A DNA stretch of 64,000 bases from Poritiphilus flavus (GCF_009901585.1 NZ_WXYO01000005.1:558001-622000), one strand, 5' to 3'. Numbered from the stretch's first letter, positions 28,898 through 44,628 are shown. Notes: a model not told the origin generated them from the letters alone. A program made the numbers and translations.

Positions 28898-31800
28898 GAA
28901 CAATGTACTTTACGGGCCTGAAGTGGCTTGCACTTACCTTTTTCACCTGCCTTTGTGTGACCGGGGGCCTGTTTGCCCAAAGCCAATTTATCACCACCTG
29001 GGATACAACCAATCCTGGTACATCCGATGGGAATTCTATTACCCTGCCATTAATCGGAACCTACGATGTGGATCTAGGTGCCGATGGCACCTATGAACTG
29101 CTGAGCCAGACAGGGACCATTACCATTGATATTACCACCTACACCGACCCCAACACCCGAAATAATTATACGGCCGGGGAGATACAGATTGCAGTTCGTA
29201 ATGCTGTCTCCGGAACAGGAACACTGTCCAGGATATATTTCAACAATACGGGCGACAAACAGAAGCTGCTTTCGGTGGACCAATGGGGCAGCAGCATTGC
29301 CTGGACCTCTATGTCGGGAGCATTTTACGGCTGTACCAATCTGGATATCAAAGCGAGCGACGCTCCTGATCTAAGTGGTGTGACCGATTTAGGCAATATG
29401 TTCCGCTGGTGTACATCACTTACTGGAATGACAGGCTTCTCCAACTGGAATACATCTAAGGTGACCAGCATGTACTTCATGTTTGACCGTGCAAGCAAGT
29501 TTAACGGGGACATCAGTTCCTGGAACACGGCTGAGGTTGCCAATATGCAAGGTCTGTTCAATGGAGCAAATGCCTTTGACCAGGAAATCGGTTCCTGGAA
29601 CACCAGCAAGGTGAGCAGCATGCGTGAGATGTTACAGAATACAACCGCCCTTGATCAGAACCTCGGGCAATGGGATTTGGGGCAGTTGTCCGATGGCTTC
29701 GCTATGTTAAACGGTACTGGGCTCTCCATAGCCAATTGGGACGCAACCCTTATCGGTTGGCATAGTCAGGGCTTTACCAACAGCGTCGACATCTGGGCCT
29801 CCGGCCTGGTCTACTGCGAGGCCGCTACAGAGCGTGCCGCGATGACGAACTTCAACTTCGCCGGTGACAGCCTGGAAGCAGACCCTCCTACAGCGGTATG
29901 TCGGGAAGCGACCTTGCAACTGGGTACTGGCGGTACGGCCACCCTGGATACGGCTCTTGTGGATGACGGTTCCAGCGATGCCTGTGGGGATGTCTCCCTG
30001 GAAGTATCAAAAAGCAGCTTTACCACCGCCGACCTTGGGGCCAATACAGTAACCCTTACGGTAACCTCCGACAAAGACAGCAAAACAGACAGCTGTGAGA
30101 CTACGGTTACCGTGGTGGATTCCACAAGCCTTTTTGTGACTACCTGGAACACCAGCAACACCGGCACCTCCGATGGCAATTCCATCACTATACCCGCCCT
30201 GGGGACCTACGATGTGGACCTGGGCAATGATGGCAGTTATGAGCTATTAGATCAAACGGGCTCCATTACTGTGGATGTGACCGCTTATGGCTATACGGCC
30301 GGTCAAATACAAGTGGCCCTTCGCAATGCCATCACGGTGAACGGGACCGGAACCCTGAATGGGATACAGTTTAACAATACGGGTGACAAGCTGAAGCTGC
30401 TTTCCATAGACCAATGGGGTAGCGCCATAGCCTGGAGTACCTTGTCAGGTGCATTCCATGGCTGTGCCAACCTGGAAGGAAAGGCCAGTGATGTTCCCGA
30501 CCTGAGTAATGTGACCGATATGTCCAATATGTTCAACGGCGCAAGCTCTTTTAACCAGGATCTGGGTAATTGGGATATCGGGCAGTTGACCAATGGCACC
30601 GGGATGCTCAATGGCAGCGGGCTTTCTATGGAGAACTGGGACGAGACCCTAATCGGTTGGCATAACCAGGGTTTTACCAATACGGTCACAATCGGTGCCA
30701 CAGGGCTGGTCTACTGCAGGTCCGTTACCGAGCGTACCGCGATGACGACCATCAGCTTTACCGGTGACAGTATGGGAACTCTCCAGCCAACGGCCGCGTG
30801 CAAGCCTGCAGTTTTGCAACTGGGTAGCGGGGGCACAGTCACTTTGGATGTTTCCCTTGTAGATGACGGTAGCGATGGCTGTGGAATTTCGCTGAGCCTT
30901 TCCAAGAGCAGCTTTACTACAGAAGACATCGGTGCCAATACGGTCACTCTATCCGTGACCAACGGTAGCAGTACGAGCAGCTGTCAGACCACCGTTACCG
31001 TTGTGAATCCTGGGACTTTTGTTACTACCTGGAACACCTCCACCACTGGTCCATCTGATTCGAACTCTATTAGCATTCCCGCCTCAGGAACTTACGATGT
31101 GGATCTGGGTAATGATGGCAGCTACGAGTTGCTGGACCAAAGCGGGTCCATTACCATAGATGTAACAACCTATGGCTATACGGCAGGGCAAATACAAGTG
31201 GCCCTTCGCAATGCGGCTTCGGGAGCCGGGAACCTCAGCGGTATAGCTTTCAATAATAGAGGCGACAAGCGGAAGCTGTTTTCAGTAGACAATTGGGGAA
31301 GCAGCATCTCCTGGAGTACTATGGAGCGTGCGTTTTACGGCTGTATCAATTTGCAGATCAATGCCACAGATGCTCCGAATCTAAGCAATGTAACCAATAT
31401 GAGTTACATGTTCCGGGATTGCATTTCCCTTACAGGAGCGAAAGGCTTCTCCCATTGGGATACAAGCAATGTTACCAATATGGAAGAAATGTTTAGGAGC
31501 GCATCTGCCTTTGATGGGGACCTCAGTGGCTGGAATACCAGTAGTGTAACCAATATGAGTTACATGTTTGCCCTTGCGAGCGTCTTTAGCCAGGATCTCA
31601 ATTCCTGGGACACCAGTAGCGTGCTTGACATGAGTGGAATGTTTAGCGCAAGCGGTTTTAACGGGCAGATCGGTATGTGGAACACCAGCAGCGTGACTAC
31701 CATGAGCAGCATGTTTGCCGCTGCGAAATCCTTTAATGGGGACATCAGTGGCTGGAACACCAGCAGCGTTACCAATATGAACTATCTGTTTCAGTTCGCG

Positions 31801-34800
31801 GAAGCCTTTGACCAGGACCTGGGTGCATGGGACATGAGTAATGTGACTCAAGGCAGGGAAATGCTCTATTTGGCAGGGCTCTCCGCTGCGAGCTGGGACG
31901 CCACAATCATCGGCTGGCACGCCCAGGGCCTGACCAACACCGTGACTATCTGGGCCAATGGATTGGAATATTGTACGGCTGGCACCGAGCGTGCCGCGCT
32001 GACCCTGAACATTATTAATGACGCTAAGGAGACTACACCACCTACTGCTGAGTGCCAGGCTACGATACTCCAGCTGGCTGCCGATGGTACGGCAACCCTG
32101 GATACGGCTTCCGTGGATAATGGCTCAAATGACCCTTGCGGGGATGTTGTCCTGGCCTTATCAAAGGTTGACTTTGTGACCTCAGATATCGGTGAGGAGA
32201 CCGTTACCCTAACAGTGACTGACCCCAATGGGAACGAAAGCAGTTGTACGGCTACAGTTACAGTAGTTGCCTATCCAACTAGTGCTTTCATTACAACCTG
32301 GAACACAACTAATTCCGGTACGTCCGATAATAACTCCATTACCATTCCTGCCACTGGGACCTATGACGTGGATGTGGGCAATGACGGTACCTACGACTTG
32401 TTTGATCAGTCCGGGACTATAACTGTTAATGTGACCAATTATACTAACCCTACTACCAGTAGTAACTATACGGCCGGGGAAATACAGGTAGCCCTGAGCA
32501 ATGCGGCCACTGGGAATGGAAGTCTGACCAGGATTCATTTTAACAATGGGGGTGATAAGGATAAGCTGCTTTCTGTAGACCAATGGAGTACCGGGATAGC
32601 CTGGAGTACCATGGAGGATGCGTTTTTGGGCTGTACCAATCTGGAGGTCAAAACGGATGATGCTCCTAACCTGGGCAGTTTGACCAGTATGGCCGATATG
32701 TTTAACGGTTGTACCTCACTTACCGGTTCAATGGGCTTTTCTATCTGGAACACGGCCAGCGTGACTGATATGGCGGGTATGTTTTCCGGTGCTACCTCTT
32801 TTAATGGTGATATCGGCGAATGGGACACCAGCAGCGTGACCGATATGAGCAGTACATTTAACGGTGCAAGCGCCTTTGATCAGGACCTGGGTAACTGGGA
32901 TATGGGACAGTTGACCAGCGGTGTAACTATGCTCAACAATAGTGGTCTCTCCATAAGCAATTGGGATGCCACCTTGATAGGTTGGCAGGACCAGGGCTTT
33001 TCGAATACTGTAACCATTGGTGCCTCAGGCTTAGAATATTGCAAGGCCGTTGCCGAGCGTACCAGCCTGAACTCCGGATCTTTTAACGTTAGCAGTGATA
33101 CCTTGTCAGATGCCACGCCTACAGCGCTGTGTCAGCAATCTGTGTCACTCCGGCTGACAAACGATGCGGCCACTTTAACAACCGACCTTGTGGATGACGG
33201 CAGTGATGGCTGCGGGGGCGTTTCATTGGAGTTGTCAAAGAGTAATTTCACGAATTCCGACATCGGTGACAATACGGTGACCCTTACAGTAACTGCTGGG
33301 AATACACAGACGTCAACCTGTACAACCACGGTGACAGTGTTGGCAACTACGCCATCCGCCAGTGTTTTTGTAACAACCTGGGACACCACCAAATCAGGTT
33401 CGTCCACGGACACCTCTATCACCATTCCCGCTACGGGGACTTACGATGTTGACCTTGGTAATGACGGAACCTATGAGTTGTCAGACCAAACGGGGTCTAT
33501 TACTCTGGATATCGCCACCTATGGCTATGCTGCCGGGGAAATACAAATAGCCCTGCGCAATGCCAGCTCGGGTAACGGAACCCTGAGTAGATTTAAGGGT
33601 GGAGGTGCCAAGCTACTTTCAGTGGACCAATGGGGTAGCGCCATCTCCTGGAGTACCATGGAGGATGCATTTAGAGCTTGTGGCAATCTTGAGATTAAGG
33701 CTGTTGACGCTCCCAACCTGGAAAATGTGACTAGTATGCGATTCATGTTCGCGGCCTGTACTTCGCTTACAGGGACAACAGGCTTCACCACCACCTGGAA
33801 CACCTCCCAGGTGACAGACATGGTAGGGGTGTTCGATGGAGCAACTTCCTTTAATGGGAACATTGGTTCCTGGGATACGGGCAGTGTGACCACTATGAGC
33901 GCCATGTTCGATGGGGCAACTTCCTTTAACCAGGATATCGATTCCTGGAATACAGCCAGTGTAAAAAATATGGAAGCCATGTTCATAAATGCGACCGCTT
34001 TTGACCAGGACATCAGCTCCTGGAATACAGCCAGTGTAACCGCGATGGATTATATGTTCTATGGCGCTACCGCCTTTAATCAGGACCTGAACTGGAGCGA
34101 TACGGGAAATGTGAGTAGTATGGAATACATGTTCCAGAATGCCACCGCCTTTAACGGGGACCTCAGCGGTTGGGACACAAGTAGTGTAACAACTATGTGG
34201 AACATGTTCTATAATGCCACTGCTTTTAACCAGGACATCAGTTCCTGGAATGTGGCCAAAGTATACGATATGGAAGGCATTTTTTACGGTGCAAGTGCCT
34301 TTAATCAGAATTTGGGTGCATGGGATATGAGTAGTGTGGGCATTGGCGCGGTCATGTTCAACGGTACCGCACTCTCCATAGAGAACTGGGAAAACACAAT
34401 CAGCGGTTGGTACGATCAGGGGTTTACTAACGGGCCCACCATCGGCGCAGGAGGTCTGAAATATTGCGCGGTCGCAGATAAACGGGCCGCGATGAGCTTC
34501 AATTTTGTAGGCGATACCCCGACAAGTTTGCCGACGGCGAAGTGCAAAACGGCAACGATCCCAATGGGTCACAACGGTACGGCGACCTTAATCGCCGACC
34601 TCGTGGACGATGGTTCCACCCATTCCTGCGGATCCTTCTCCTTGAGCGTATCTCCGGCTACTTTTGATACCGCAGGGGTAAACACGACCACCCTGACCGT
34701 AACCGACGTCAATGGCAATACAGGGACTTGCGAAGCCTCAGTGACCGTGGAACCCTATCTGACAAGCACATTTGTCACCACCTGGGATACCAGCAAATCA

Positions 34801-37800
34801 GGCAGCTCAGATGCAAACTCCATTTCCATCCCTGCCACAGGTACCTACGATGTGGACCTGGGTGATGATGGAACCTTTGAACTGCTGGACCAGACTGGAA
34901 CCTTAACTGTGGATGTCACTACCTATGGCTATACCGCCGGGGAGATACGGGTTGCTCTTCGCAACGCCATCTCCGATGCCGGGGGCCTGACCAGGATACT
35001 ATTCAACAATGGAGGCGACAGGCAGAAGCTTCTGTCCATAGACCAATGGGGTAGCGCCATAGCCTGGAGCTCCATGCAGGGAGCATTCTGGGGTTGTACT
35101 AATTTAGAAGTCAATGCGACTGACGCTCCCAACCTGGGAAGCGTTACCAATATGGTCGATATGTTTTCCGAATGTATCTCACTTACAGGGACCAAGGGCT
35201 TCTCCAACTGGAACACGGCTAATGTGACGAATATGGCCTGGGTATTTTATAAAGCAAGGGCCTTTAACGGGGATATCAGTTACTGGAACACCAGCAATGT
35301 GACCGGTATGAACGGGATTTTTTGGGAGGCACGGGCCTTTAACGCGGACATAAGCTCATGGAATACGGAAAAGGTGGCAAACATGGCAGGTATGTTTCTA
35401 AATGCACTCTTGTTTAATCAGGACCTAAGCTCATGGGAAACATCCAATGTGACCACTATGGCCAACATGTTCAATGGAGCATGGGCCTTTAACCAGGACA
35501 TCGGTAGTTGGAATACCAGCAAGGTAGGGAACATGTTCAATATGTTCAAACAGACAAGGGCCTTTAACCAGGACATAAGCGCTTGGAACACAAGCGGCGT
35601 GAAAAATATGAGCGAAATGTTTAATAATGCACAGGGTTTTAACCAGGATATCGGTTCTTGGGACACTGGCAATGTGACTAATATGTCCAATATGTTTAAC
35701 GGTGCGGGCGCCTTTGACCAGGACCTTGGGACCTGGGACCTGGGGCAGTTAAGCAATGGTACCGATATGCTCGCAAACAGTGGGCTGTCTATTGCCAACT
35801 GGGACAACACGCTTATTGGCTGGCATGGCCAGGGCTTTACCAACACAGTCACAATCGGTGCCTCCGGCCTGGTCTACTGCACGGCCACGACCGAGCGCGC
35901 CGCACTGACCCTTAACATTACCGGAGACAGCGCGGAAACCACTGCCCCGACGGCAGAGTGCAAGCCCGCGGTCCTCATACTGGACGCTAATGGTACTGCC
36001 ACCCTAACGACAAGTCTTGTGGACAACGGCTCCAGCGATGCCTGCGGAGACGTTACCCTGGAGTTATCAAAAAGCAGCTTTGAGACCACCGACCTGGGTG
36101 TGAACACGGTAACCCTTACGGTGACCGATCCCAACAGCAACACAAACAGCTGTACCGCCACAGTAACTGTGGTGGATATTGCAACGGGAGTATTTATAAC
36201 CACCTGGGAGACGAGCAACACCGGCACTTCCGACGGGAACTCCATCACTATTCCTGCCATAGGGACCTACGACGTGGACCTGGGTAATGATGGCACCTAT
36301 GAACTTTTGGACCAAACCGGAACACTGGTTGTGGATGTCACTGCCTATAGCTATACAGCCGGAGAAATACAAGTGGCCCTTCGTAGCGCCGCATCTGGTA
36401 CCGGGTCCCTGACCGGAATACAGTTTAACAATACCGGCGACAGCCAAAAACTGCTTTCCGTGGACCAATGGGGTAGCGGTATAGCCTGGAGCAGTATGGA
36501 AAAAGCATTTTACGGCTGTACCAATCTGCAGTTAAAGGCGAGCGACGTCCCAAACCTCGGCAGCGTAACCGATATGAGTTACATGTTTGCAGGAGCGAGT
36601 ACCTTGAACCAGGACATTGGTTCCTGGAATACAAGCCAGGTAACCGATATGTCAAATATGTTCAACGCCGCAAGCGCCTTTGACCAGGATTTGGGCGAGT
36701 GGGACCTCGGGCAGCTAACCACTGGCGTTGATATGCTCAATGGTAGCGGGCTCTCTGTTGCCAACTGGGATGCCACACTGATCGGCTGGCATGCCCAGGG
36801 TTTTACAAATACCCCGATTATCGGTGCTTCCGGACTCGTCTATTGTACAGCCGGTACACAACGTACCGCGCTTTCACTCAGTATTACGGGTGACAGCGCC
36901 GAAACCACCGCTCCTACACCCCTGTGTAAGTCAACCATGATCCGACTGGGTTCGGACGGTACAGCGACCCTGGATACAGCTTCGGTGGACAACGGTTCTA
37001 ACGATGCCTGCGGGGACGTTACCCTCGAGTTATCTAAAAGTGACTTTACATCTGCCGACATCGGTGTGAACACGGTTACCCTTACAGTGACTGACCCTAA
37101 TGACAATACAAACAGCTGTGAGGCCTCGGTGATCGTAGAAGATCCAGAAAGTTTATTTATCACCACCTGGGATTCCGGTAATTCCGGCTCGTCCGATGGG
37201 AACTCTATCACCCTCCCTTTGACCGGCACCTACGATGTGGACCTGGGCAATGATGGCACCTACGAATTGTTGGATCAAACAGGCATTACCATCATAAATG
37301 TTACCGACTACGGCTATTCCGCCGGGGAAATTCAAGTTGCCCTTAGCAATGCGGTATCCGGGGCCGGAACCCTGAGCGCTATACAATTCAACAATGTGGG
37401 CGATAAACAGAAAATAATTTCTGTGGACCAATGGGGAAGTAGCATATCCTGGACTACAATGGAAAAGGCGTTTTGGGGATGTAGTAATCTGGAAGTTTTG
37501 GCGACAGACACGCCAGACCTGAGCGGCGTCACTAATATGTCTAGTATGTTTTCCGGATGTAGTTTGCTTAACATGGACCTGGGAGCCTGGGACCTTGGGC
37601 AGTTGACCAATGGCGTTGCTATGCTGAACAATACGGGGCTCTCAGAGGAGAACTGGGACAATACGCTGATCGGCTGGCACAACCAGGGCTTTACCAACAC
37701 GCCTACCATCGGCGCCACCGGACTGATCTATTGTACGGCCGGTACGCAACGTGATGCACTGAGCTTCAACATAACTGGCGACAGCGCAGAGATCCTTCCG

Positions 37801-40800
37801 CCAACAGCAGCGTGCCAAGAGGTAACGCTGCAACTGGATGCCAACAATACAGCCACCCTTACCACCGCCCTTGTGGACAACGGTTCAAGCGATACCTGTG
37901 GGAACGTCTCTTTTGGCCTGTCCAAAAGCAGCTTTACGATCGCCGACCTTGGTGATAACACCGTAACGCTTACAGTGACCGACCCCAATGGCAACACAGC
38001 CACCTGCCAGACCACGGTGACTGTGGTAGATTTCGAGAGCCTGTTTTTGACCACATGGAACACCGGAAATTCCGGCACCTCTGATGGGAACTCCATTACC
38101 CTTCCTTTGACAGGATCCTATGACCTGGACCTCGGCAATGATGGCAGCTATGAGTTATTGAACCAAACTGGCCCTATTACAGTGGATGTGACCAATTATG
38201 GCTATAACGCAGGGGAAATACAAGTGGCCCTTCGCAATGCCATTACCGTGAGCGGTATAGGAGCCCTGACAGGGATACAGTTTAACAACACCGGAGATAA
38301 GCTAAAGCTTCTTTCCGTAGACCAGTGGGGCAGCAGCATAGCCTGGAGCAGCTTGTCCGGAGCATTTTACGGATGTTCGAATCTGGATGTCAAGGCGACC
38401 GATACCCCCAACCTGAGTGGCGTGATCAGTATGGCCAATATGTTTAACGGATGTACCTCACTTATTGGTACAACAAGTCTATCCTCCTGGAACACCACTG
38501 GTGTAACCAATATGTCCGGTATGTTCAACGGGGCAAGCAATTTTGACCTGGACCTGGGCAGCTGGGACCTGGGACTGCTGACCAATGGTACCGCTATGCT
38601 CGACAACAGCGCGCTTTCCATGGCTAGTTGGGACGCCACATTGATCGGTTGGGAGGCCCAGGGCTTTACCAACAGCGTAACCATCGGAGCCTCAGGATTG
38701 GTCTACTGCACGGCAGCAGTAGAGCGGGCAGCAATGACGACCTTCAGCTTTATAGGCGATAGCGTGGAAACTACTCCGCCGACGGCACAGTGCAGGGAAA
38801 CGACGATTCGACTGGGAACCAGTGGTACGGCCACCCTGGAAGCCACCCTTGTAGATGATGGATCCAACGATGCCTGTGGAGCCGTAACCCTGGAAATATC
38901 GAAGAGCAACTTTACAGCCGCCGAAACCGGTTCGAATACGGTGACCCTTACGGTTACCGACTCCAACTCCAACACAGCGAGCTGTGAGACCACAGTAATT
39001 GTGGAAGACCCCGAAAGTGTATTTGTTACTACCTGGAACACAGGAAATTCTGGCACATCAGACGGGAACTCCATCACCATCCCAGCCATAGGGACCTACG
39101 ATGTAGACCTTGGCAATGATGGCAGTTATGAGCTATTGAACCAAACAGGGACCATTACCGTAGATGTTACTACTTATAGTTATACGGCCGGGCAAATACA
39201 GCTGGCCCTTCGCGATGCCATGACTTCAAGCGGGACCGGAACCCTGACTGGAATCCGGTTCAATAATGCGGACGATAAAGAGAAGCTCCTGTCTGTAGAC
39301 CAATGGGGTAGTTCTATATCATGGAGTACCATGGCGAGCGCATTTTATGGTTGTTCCAATCTTGAATTACTGGCATCGGACCTGCCCAACCTGGCCAATG
39401 TTACAAATATGAGCTTTATGTTAGCCGGCGCAAGCAGCTTTAATTCAGACATCGGTTCCTGGAACACCAGTACAGTGACCAATATGGCCAGCATGTTTAA
39501 TGGTGCAAGCGCCTTTGATCAGGACCTGGGCAACTGGGATCTGGGGCAGCTAACAGATGGAGCTGCTATGCTCAACAACAGTAGACTCTCCCAGGACAAT
39601 TGGGACGCTACGCTGATTGGCTGGTACAACCAGGGCTTCCACAATACACTTACAACTACTATAGGCGCCTCAGGACTGGAATACTGTAAGGCCATCACTG
39701 AGCGTAACGCCTTTGGCGTTAAGATTACCGGTGACAGTGTGGAATCAGACCCTCCTGATGCCCAGTGTAAACCTTTAACTGTGACACTTCAACCGGATAC
39801 AGCTACCCTGGAGGCAGCTTCCCTGGACAACGGTTCCAGCGACGTCTGCGGGGACCTCTCCTTTGAGGTATCCAAAAGCAGCTTTACGATCTCCGATGTC
39901 GGCCCAAACACGGTTACCCTTACGGTAACTGATTCCAACGGCAATTCATCAACCTGTGAGAGCATAGTGACCGTGCTGGATAACTTAACTTTCGTCACCA
40001 CCTGGGACACTACCAAGACCACGGACAATGTCACTTCCAATGCGAACTCCTTTACCATCCCCGCCTTCGGGACATACGATATAGATCTGGGTGCCGATGG
40101 CAGTTACGAATTACAGGGCGTGAGGGACGAAATTACCGTAAACGTGACCTCTCATGGCTATACCGCGGGGGTGATACAGGTGGCCATGCGCGATGCTTCA
40201 GCCCCCTCAAACATGAGGCTGCGGGGGATACAGTTCAACAGTAGGCTCCACGGTGGGGACCACGATAAGCTACTTTCGGTGGATCAATGGGGCAGCTCTA
40301 TATCCTGGACTAACTTAGCGGCTGCATTTTGGGACTGTACCAATATGAACGTTCTGGCGACCGACGCACCGGATCTGAGCAATATAACAAATTTGACCAG
40401 TATGTTTCATGGTGCAGCTTCCCTTAACGCGGACTTTAGTTCCTGGGATACAAGCACCATAACCCAAATGACCTATATGTTTGCTTTTGCGTCTTCCTTT
40501 AACGGGGACATCAGTTCCTGGAATACAAGCAATGTGACCAGTATGTTCAATATGTTCTGGAATGCAACCGCCTTTGATCAGGATATCGGTGCCTGGGACA
40601 CGAGCAAGGTGACCCGCATGAGCGGTATGTTTCGGGAGGCACCCGCCTTTAACCAGGATATCAGTTCCTGGAACACAAGCAATGTAAGCGATATAGACTA
40701 TATGTTTCATAGGGCAAGAGCCTTTAACCAGGATCTTGGGAATTGGGACCTGAGCCGTTTGACCGATGCCGAATATATGCTCGGTAGCAGTGGGCTCTCC

Positions 40801-43800
40801 ATAGAAAACTGGGACGCCACGCTTATCGGTTGGCACGCCCAGGGCTTTACGAATAATGTCACTATTGACGCCGGCAACCTGGTTTACTGTACAGCCGGAG
40901 CTCAGCGTACTGAGCTAAACAACGGCCCCTTCAAAGTCACAGGCGACAGTGCGGAAACTACCCCGCCCACTGCCCTTTGCCAGCAGGCGACCATTGAGCT
41001 GGACGCTCTTGGAGCAGCGACCCTGGAAGCCTCTCTTGTAGACAATGGTTCCAACGATGCTTGTGGAGACGTCTCTTTGGGCCTATCCAACAGCAGTTTT
41101 ACAACCTCCGACCTCGGTGATAACACCGTCACCTTGACCGTGACAGACCCCAACGGCAACACAGATGCCTGCGAAGCCACAGTGACGGTGTTAGAGAACG
41201 TGGTACCCACAGCCCGATGTAAGGACATCACCGTGGAATTAGACGCTACAGGCAATATAGGCATCGACCCGGATGATGTGGACGATGGCTCTTCAGACAA
41301 CGGTGGCACGGTATTCCTTTCCCTGGACAGGATCAGCTTCGGCTGTTCCGATATAGGGTCACCGACAGTAACGCTTACCGCAACTGACGCCGTCGGGAGT
41401 ACAGACAGTTGTACAGCCACGGTAACCGTACAGGATAAGACTGCCCCTGTTGCCTTGTGCCAGCAAGCTACGATCCGACTGGACGCCATTGGTAACGGGA
41501 CCTTGAATGCCTCAGTTGTGGACGCCGGATCCAGCGATGCCTGTGGGCTTTCCTTGCGTGTGGCCCCGAGCAGCTTTACGACTGATGACATCGGCGCGAA
41601 AACAGTTACCCTTACGGCGGAGGATAACAGCGGCAACATCGCCACCTGTGAGACTACTGTAACTGTGTTGTCTTTCTCAGCACCTATAGCGATCTGTAAA
41701 GATATTACTGTACAACTGGATGCTTCGGGCAGCGCGACAATTGCAGCCACAGATGTAGATGACGGCTCATCCGATGCGGATGGTATTGCGTCCTTTGCCC
41801 TGGACAAGGACACCTTCGACTGCTTCAATTTGGGACCGAACACCGTGACCCTAACGGTGACTGATACCAAAGCACACGTTGCCACCTGCACCTCCACGGT
41901 AACTGTAGGCGAAACCACCGCCCCTACGGCGAGCAATCCGGCGCCAGTGAGTGTACAGTGTTCATCTGATATTCCTGCTTCGGACATCACTGTAGTAACC
42001 GATGAGGCGGACAACTGTACAGCAAACCCAACGGTGACCTTTGTTAGTGATGTTAGTAATGGGAACAGTAATCCTGAGGTGATTACCCGGACCTATAGGA
42101 TTACTGACGAAGCTGGGAACAGCATCACAGTAACCCAAACAATCACAGTTCATGATACCACTGCTCCTACGGCAAGCAACCCGGCAGCGATAAGCGTACA
42201 ATGCCCATCCAATGTCCCTGCCGCGGACATCACTGTAGTGACCGATGCAGCGGATAACTGTACCATAAATCCAACGGTGACCTTCGTAAGTGATGTAAGC
42301 GACGGGAATAGCAACCCTGAGGAGATCACCCGTACTTATAGGATTACCGACGAAGCCGGCAATAGCTCAACGGTAACCCAAACCATCACCGTAAATGATA
42401 CTACGGCTCCTACGGCGAGCAATCCGGCAGCGGTGAGCGTACAATGTTCGTCCGATATTCCTGCTGCGGATATTAACGTAGTAACGGATGAGGCGGACGA
42501 TTGTACAGCAAGCCCCACGGTGACCTTCGTAAGTGATGTAAGTGACGGCAACAGCAACCCTGAAGTTGTCACGAGGACCTATAGGATTACAGACGAAGCT
42601 GGGAACAGTACTGACGTAACCCAGACCATAACGGTAGAGGATACGACCGCCCCAACAGCGAGCAATCCGGCACCGATTAGCGCAGAGTGTATCCCGCCAA
42701 CTGACATTACCGTTGTGACCGATGAGGCGGATAACTGCACGACGAATCCAACAGTGACCTTTGTGAGTGACGTTAGTGATGGCAATAGCAATCCGGAAAC
42801 TATTACAAGGACCTATAGGGTTACCGATGAAGCGGGGAACAGTACTGACGTAACCCAAACGATAACGCTAAGCGATACAAATGCGCCTACGGCCAGCAAT
42901 CCACCACCGGTGAGTGTACAGTGTGCATCCGACGTCCCGGTTCCGGACATCTCGGTGGTGACCGATGAGGCGGATGACTGTACGCTTAACCCAACGGTGA
43001 CTTTTGTTAGCGATGTAAGTGATGGTAATAGTAACCCTGAGGTGATCACCAGGACCTATAGGGTTACCGATAGGGCGGGGAACAGTACTGATGTTACCCA
43101 AACGATAACGATAAACGATATTACCGCTCCTACGGCGAGCAACCTCGTACCGATCAATGTTCAGTGTAGTGCTCCGGCACCAGACATCGGGCTAGTGATC
43201 GACGAAACCGATAATTGTACACTTAACCCTACGGTTACCTTTGTTAGTGATGTGAGCGATGGGAACAGCAAGCCCGAAGTAATCACGAGGACCTATAGGG
43301 TTACCGATGAAGCGGGGAACAGTACTGATGTTACCCAGACGATCACGATAAACGATACCACGGCCCCAACGGCCCTTTGCCAGGAGGTAACAATTGAACT
43401 GGACGCCAACGGGGAAGCCAACATTACGGCTGAGCTTGTGGACAATGGTTCCAGTGATGCCTGCGGAAGTGTAAGTCTGGAGGTATCCCCTAGCGGTTTT
43501 ACGATCTCCGATCTGGGCCCGAACAGGGTGACCTTGACAGTTACCGACAGTAACGGCAATATTGCAAACTGTCAGACCACAGTTACTGTGGTGGACGATA
43601 CGGCCCCTACGGCCCTTTGTAAGGACATCACTGTGGAGCTGGACAGCACAGGCAGTGCAACCATCGCGGCAACGGATATAAACAATGGCTCGTTTGATAG
43701 CAATGGCGGTACAGTGTCACTCGCCCTGGACAGGGTAGATTTTGGCTGCTCCGATGTAGGAGAGAACCCTGTTATCCTCACCGTTACGGATGAGGGCGGG

Positions 43801-44628
43801 AACACAGCCAGTTGTACGGCTACGGTAACAGTTCTGGACGTGTCCGCACCTTTGGCACTTGCTACCAACAACGGACCGATCTGTCAGGGATCTGCTTTGC
43901 AATTGAACGAGATCAGCGGACTTGGTACCTCATGGTCCTGGAGCAGCGATGGAGATGCTGTTTTTAACGACCCTGACATACAAAATCCTGAGGCTACCCA
44001 GGTCTCGGACGGAGAGGAATTCTTTGTAACCGTCACCCTGGCAAATGGCTGTACCGTAACAGGCACCACCACGGCCTTTCTTTTGGAGGCCCCTGTACTG
44101 GAAGCGACGGGCGAACAGGAGTTCTGTATTTTACAAAACCCTACGGTATCGGATTTGGTGGCCTCAGGTAACGGTACCATACGCTGGTATGAGGATGAGA
44201 ACAGCAGCACGGAACTGGCAAGCGATATGCTACTTGTAGACGGCAGCTTGTACTACGGGGCTTTAGAGGATGATAATGGATGTATATCAGAGCGGATTGA
44301 AGTCGTAGTAAGGATCACAATGAGAGACTGCGATGAACTGCCCGAAGCGGACAAACGTGGGTTTTCCCCCAACGGTGACGGAGTCAATGATACGTTCTCT
44401 ATTTCCTGGTTAAGGAACGATTACCCTAACTACAGCATGTCAGTTTACGATCGCAACGGCTCCCTGGTGTACGAAGGGAATATCAGTACACCGGACTGGG
44501 ACGGTAGCGCGGACCGTGGCGTTGTACTTGGTGATGGCAAACTACCTAACGGGATCTATTACTACACCATAGACTTTGGGGACGGAACTACACCAGCTGT
44601 TCAGGGGGTAGTCTATCTGAACCGATAA
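28894..44628 (+). CDS. Giant 2: 5244-residue BspA-like LRR / HYR surface protein with type B T9SS sorting domain
   Basis: A signal peptide (1-29, ...GGLFAQ) leads into 11 tandem supermodules. Each has an FxTTWxT start, a [10 protein letters not shown]...ELLDQTG domain, [10 protein letters not shown], a variable number of ~25-residue BspA/DUF285 LRRs ([20 protein letters not shown]), a GLVYC...ER junction and one HYR-like Ig domain. Module starts are near 28.99, 30.14, 31.02, 32.29, 33.37, 34.78, 36.20, 37.16, 38.05, 39.03 and 39.99 kb. Further HYR-like domains follow, including six near-identical ones (residues ~4345-4826), then two Ig/PKD-like domains and a CHU_C sorting domain starting [13 protein letters not shown] (residue 5154). 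T9SS export to the cell surface is expected. Its length is extreme even for adhesins. The gene overlaps leader B by 4 bases, and no porP follows. Confidence 0.92.
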   Translation: MRTMYFTGLKWLALTFFTCLCVTGGLFAQSQFITTWDTTNPGTSDGNSITLPLIGTYDVDLGADGTYELLSQTGTITIDITTYTDPNTRNNYTAGEIQIAVRNAVSGTGTLSRIYFNNTGDKQKLLSVDQWGSSIAWTSMSGAFYGCTNLDIKASDAPDLSGVTDLGNMFRWCTSLTGMTGFSNWNTSKVTSMYFMFDRASKFNGDISSWNTAEVANMQGLFNGANAFDQEIGSWNTSKVSSMREMLQNTTALDQNLGQWDLGQLSDGFAMLNGTGLSIANWDATLIGWHSQGFTNSVDIWASGLVYCEAATERAAMTNFNFAGDSLEADPPTAVCREATLQLGTGGTATLDTALVDDGSSDACGDVSLEVSKSSFTTADLGANTVTLTVTSDKDSKTDSCETTVTVVDSTSLFVTTWNTSNTGTSDGNSITIPALGTYDVDLGNDGSYELLDQTGSITVDVTAYGYTAGQIQVALRNAITVNGTGTLNGIQFNNTGDKLKLLSIDQWGSAIAWSTLSGAFHGCANLEGKASDVPDLSNVTDMSNMFNGASSFNQDLGNWDIGQLTNGTGMLNGSGLSMENWDETLIGWHNQGFTNTVTIGATGLVYCRSVTERTAMTTISFTGDSMGTLQPTAACKPAVLQLGSGGTVTLDVSLVDDGSDGCGISLSLSKSSFTTEDIGANTVTLSVTNGSSTSSCQTTVTVVNPGTFVTTWNTSTTGPSDSNSISIPASGTYDVDLGNDGSYELLDQSGSITIDVTTYGYTAGQIQVALRNAASGAGNLSGIAFNNRGDKRKLFSVDNWGSSISWSTMERAFYGCINLQINATDAPNLSNVTNMSYMFRDCISLTGAKGFSHWDTSNVTNMEEMFRSASAFDGDLSGWNTSSVTNMSYMFALASVFSQDLNSWDTSSVLDMSGMFSASGFNGQIGMWNTSSVTTMSSMFAAAKSFNGDISGWNTSSVTNMNYLFQFAEAFDQDLGAWDMSNVTQGREMLYLAGLSAASWDATIIGWHAQGLTNTVTIWANGLEYCTAGTERAALTLNIINDAKETTPPTAECQATILQLAADGTATLDTASVDNGSNDPCGDVVLALSKVDFVTSDIGEETVTLTVTDPNGNESSCTATVTVVAYPTSAFITTWNTTNSGTSDNNSITIPATGTYDVDVGNDGTYDLFDQSGTITVNVTNYTNPTTSSNYTAGEIQVALSNAATGNGSLTRIHFNNGGDKDKLLSVDQWSTGIAWSTMEDAFLGCTNLEVKTDDAPNLGSLTSMADMFNGCTSLTGSMGFSIWNTASVTDMAGMFSGATSFNGDIGEWDTSSVTDMSSTFNGASAFDQDLGNWDMGQLTSGVTMLNNSGLSISNWDATLIGWQDQGFSNTVTIGASGLEYCKAVAERTSLNSGSFNVSSDTLSDATPTALCQQSVSLRLTNDAATLTTDLVDDGSDGCGGVSLELSKSNFTNSDIGDNTVTLTVTAGNTQTSTCTTTVTVLATTPSASVFVTTWDTTKSGSSTDTSITIPATGTYDVDLGNDGTYELSDQTGSITLDIATYGYAAGEIQIALRNASSGNGTLSRFKGGGAKLLSVDQWGSAISWSTMEDAFRACGNLEIKAVDAPNLENVTSMRFMFAACTSLTGTTGFTTTWNTSQVTDMVGVFDGATSFNGNIGSWDTGSVTTMSAMFDGATSFNQDIDSWNTASVKNMEAMFINATAFDQDISSWNTASVTAMDYMFYGATAFNQDLNWSDTGNVSSMEYMFQNATAFNGDLSGWDTSSVTTMWNMFYNATAFNQDISSWNVAKVYDMEGIFYGASAFNQNLGAWDMSSVGIGAVMFNGTALSIENWENTISGWYDQGFTNGPTIGAGGLKYCAVADKRAAMSFNFVGDTPTSLPTAKCKTATIPMGHNGTATLIADLVDDGSTHSCGSFSLSVSPATFDTAGVNTTTLTVTDVNGNTGTCEASVTVEPYLTSTFVTTWDTSKSGSSDANSISIPATGTYDVDLGDDGTFELLDQTGTLTVDVTTYGYTAGEIRVALRNAISDAGGLTRILFNNGGDRQKLLSIDQWGSAIAWSSMQGAFWGCTNLEVNATDAPNLGSVTNMVDMFSECISLTGTKGFSNWNTANVTNMAWVFYKARAFNGDISYWNTSNVTGMNGIFWEARAFNADISSWNTEKVANMAGMFLNALLFNQDLSSWETSNVTTMANMFNGAWAFNQDIGSWNTSKVGNMFNMFKQTRAFNQDISAWNTSGVKNMSEMFNNAQGFNQDIGSWDTGNVTNMSNMFNGAGAFDQDLGTWDLGQLSNGTDMLANSGLSIANWDNTLIGWHGQGFTNTVTIGASGLVYCTATTERAALTLNITGDSAETTAPTAECKPAVLILDANGTATLTTSLVDNGSSDACGDVTLELSKSSFETTDLGVNTVTLTVTDPNSNTNSCTATVTVVDIATGVFITTWETSNTGTSDGNSITIPAIGTYDVDLGNDGTYELLDQTGTLVVDVTAYSYTAGEIQVALRSAASGTGSLTGIQFNNTGDSQKLLSVDQWGSGIAWSSMEKAFYGCTNLQLKASDVPNLGSVTDMSYMFAGASTLNQDIGSWNTSQVTDMSNMFNAASAFDQDLGEWDLGQLTTGVDMLNGSGLSVANWDATLIGWHAQGFTNTPIIGASGLVYCTAGTQRTALSLSITGDSAETTAPTPLCKSTMIRLGSDGTATLDTASVDNGSNDACGDVTLELSKSDFTSADIGVNTVTLTVTDPNDNTNSCEASVIVEDPESLFITTWDSGNSGSSDGNSITLPLTGTYDVDLGNDGTYELLDQTGITIINVTDYGYSAGEIQVALSNAVSGAGTLSAIQFNNVGDKQKIISVDQWGSSISWTTMEKAFWGCSNLEVLATDTPDLSGVTNMSSMFSGCSLLNMDLGAWDLGQLTNGVAMLNNTGLSEENWDNTLIGWHNQGFTNTPTIGATGLIYCTAGTQRDALSFNITGDSAEILPPTAACQEVTLQLDANNTATLTTALVDNGSSDTCGNVSFGLSKSSFTIADLGDNTVTLTVTDPNGNTATCQTTVTVVDFESLFLTTWNTGNSGTSDGNSITLPLTGSYDLDLGNDGSYELLNQTGPITVDVTNYGYNAGEIQVALRNAITVSGIGALTGIQFNNTGDKLKLLSVDQWGSSIAWSSLSGAFYGCSNLDVKATDTPNLSGVISMANMFNGCTSLIGTTSLSSWNTTGVTNMSGMFNGASNFDLDLGSWDLGLLTNGTAMLDNSALSMASWDATLIGWEAQGFTNSVTIGASGLVYCTAAVERAAMTTFSFIGDSVETTPPTAQCRETTIRLGTSGTATLEATLVDDGSNDACGAVTLEISKSNFTAAETGSNTVTLTVTDSNSNTASCETTVIVEDPESVFVTTWNTGNSGTSDGNSITIPAIGTYDVDLGNDGSYELLNQTGTITVDVTTYSYTAGQIQLALRDAMTSSGTGTLTGIRFNNADDKEKLLSVDQWGSSISWSTMASAFYGCSNLELLASDLPNLANVTNMSFMLAGASSFNSDIGSWNTSTVTNMASMFNGASAFDQDLGNWDLGQLTDGAAMLNNSRLSQDNWDATLIGWYNQGFHNTLTTTIGASGLEYCKAITERNAFGVKITGDSVESDPPDAQCKPLTVTLQPDTATLEAASLDNGSSDVCGDLSFEVSKSSFTISDVGPNTVTLTVTDSNGNSSTCESIVTVLDNLTFVTTWDTTKTTDNVTSNANSFTIPAFGTYDIDLGADGSYELQGVRDEITVNVTSHGYTAGVIQVAMRDASAPSNMRLRGIQFNSRLHGGDHDKLLSVDQWGSSISWTNLAAAFWDCTNMNVLATDAPDLSNITNLTSMFHGAASLNADFSSWDTSTITQMTYMFAFASSFNGDISSWNTSNVTSMFNMFWNATAFDQDIGAWDTSKVTRMSGMFREAPAFNQDISSWNTSNVSDIDYMFHRARAFNQDLGNWDLSRLTDAEYMLGSSGLSIENWDATLIGWHAQGFTNNVTIDAGNLVYCTAGAQRTELNNGPFKVTGDSAETTPPTALCQQATIELDALGAATLEASLVDNGSNDACGDVSLGLSNSSFTTSDLGDNTVTLTVTDPNGNTDACEATVTVLENVVPTARCKDITVELDATGNIGIDPDDVDDGSSDNGGTVFLSLDRISFGCSDIGSPTVTLTATDAVGSTDSCTATVTVQDKTAPVALCQQATIRLDAIGNGTLNASVVDAGSSDACGLSLRVAPSSFTTDDIGAKTVTLTAEDNSGNIATCETTVTVLSFSAPIAICKDITVQLDASGSATIAATDVDDGSSDADGIASFALDKDTFDCFNLGPNTVTLTVTDTKAHVATCTSTVTVGETTAPTASNPAPVSVQCSSDIPASDITVVTDEADNCTANPTVTFVSDVSNGNSNPEVITRTYRITDEAGNSITVTQTITVHDTTAPTASNPAAISVQCPSNVPAADITVVTDAADNCTINPTVTFVSDVSDGNSNPEEITRTYRITDEAGNSSTVTQTITVNDTTAPTASNPAAVSVQCSSDIPAADINVVTDEADDCTASPTVTFVSDVSDGNSNPEVVTRTYRITDEAGNSTDVTQTITVEDTTAPTASNPAPISAECIPPTDITVVTDEADNCTTNPTVTFVSDVSDGNSNPETITRTYRVTDEAGNSTDVTQTITLSDTNAPTASNPPPVSVQCASDVPVPDISVVTDEADDCTLNPTVTFVSDVSDGNSNPEVITRTYRVTDRAGNSTDVTQTITINDITAPTASNLVPINVQCSAPAPDIGLVIDETDNCTLNPTVTFVSDVSDGNSKPEVITRTYRVTDEAGNSTDVTQTITINDTTAPTALCQEVTIELDANGEANITAELVDNGSSDACGSVSLEVSPSGFTISDLGPNRVTLTVTDSNGNIANCQTTVTVVDDTAPTALCKDITVELDSTGSATIAATDINNGSFDSNGGTVSLALDRVDFGCSDVGENPVILTVTDEGGNTASCTATVTVLDVSAPLALATNNGPICQGSALQLNEISGLGTSWSWSSDGDAVFNDPDIQNPEATQVSDGEEFFVTVTLANGCTVTGTTTAFLLEAPVLEATGEQEFCILQNPTVSDLVASGNGTIRWYEDENSSTELASDMLLVDGSLYYGALEDDNGCISERIEVVVRITMRDCDELPEADKRGFSPNGDGVNDTFSISWLRNDYPNYSMSVYDRNGSLVYEGNISTPDWDGSADRGVVLGDGKLPNGIYYYTIDFGDGTTPAVQGVVYLNR
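41927..43373 (+). repeat. Six tandem HYR-like repeats in giant 2
   Basis: Six units of roughly 240 bp encode P-T-A-S-N...VQC...[13 protein letters not shown]...[17 protein letters not shown]...[12 protein letters not shown]. They are far more alike than the other Ig repeats in this protein. This subtype is absent from giant 1 and from the part of giant 3 in the window. Units 4 and 6 are a few codons shorter near the first Cys. Confidence 0.85.
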
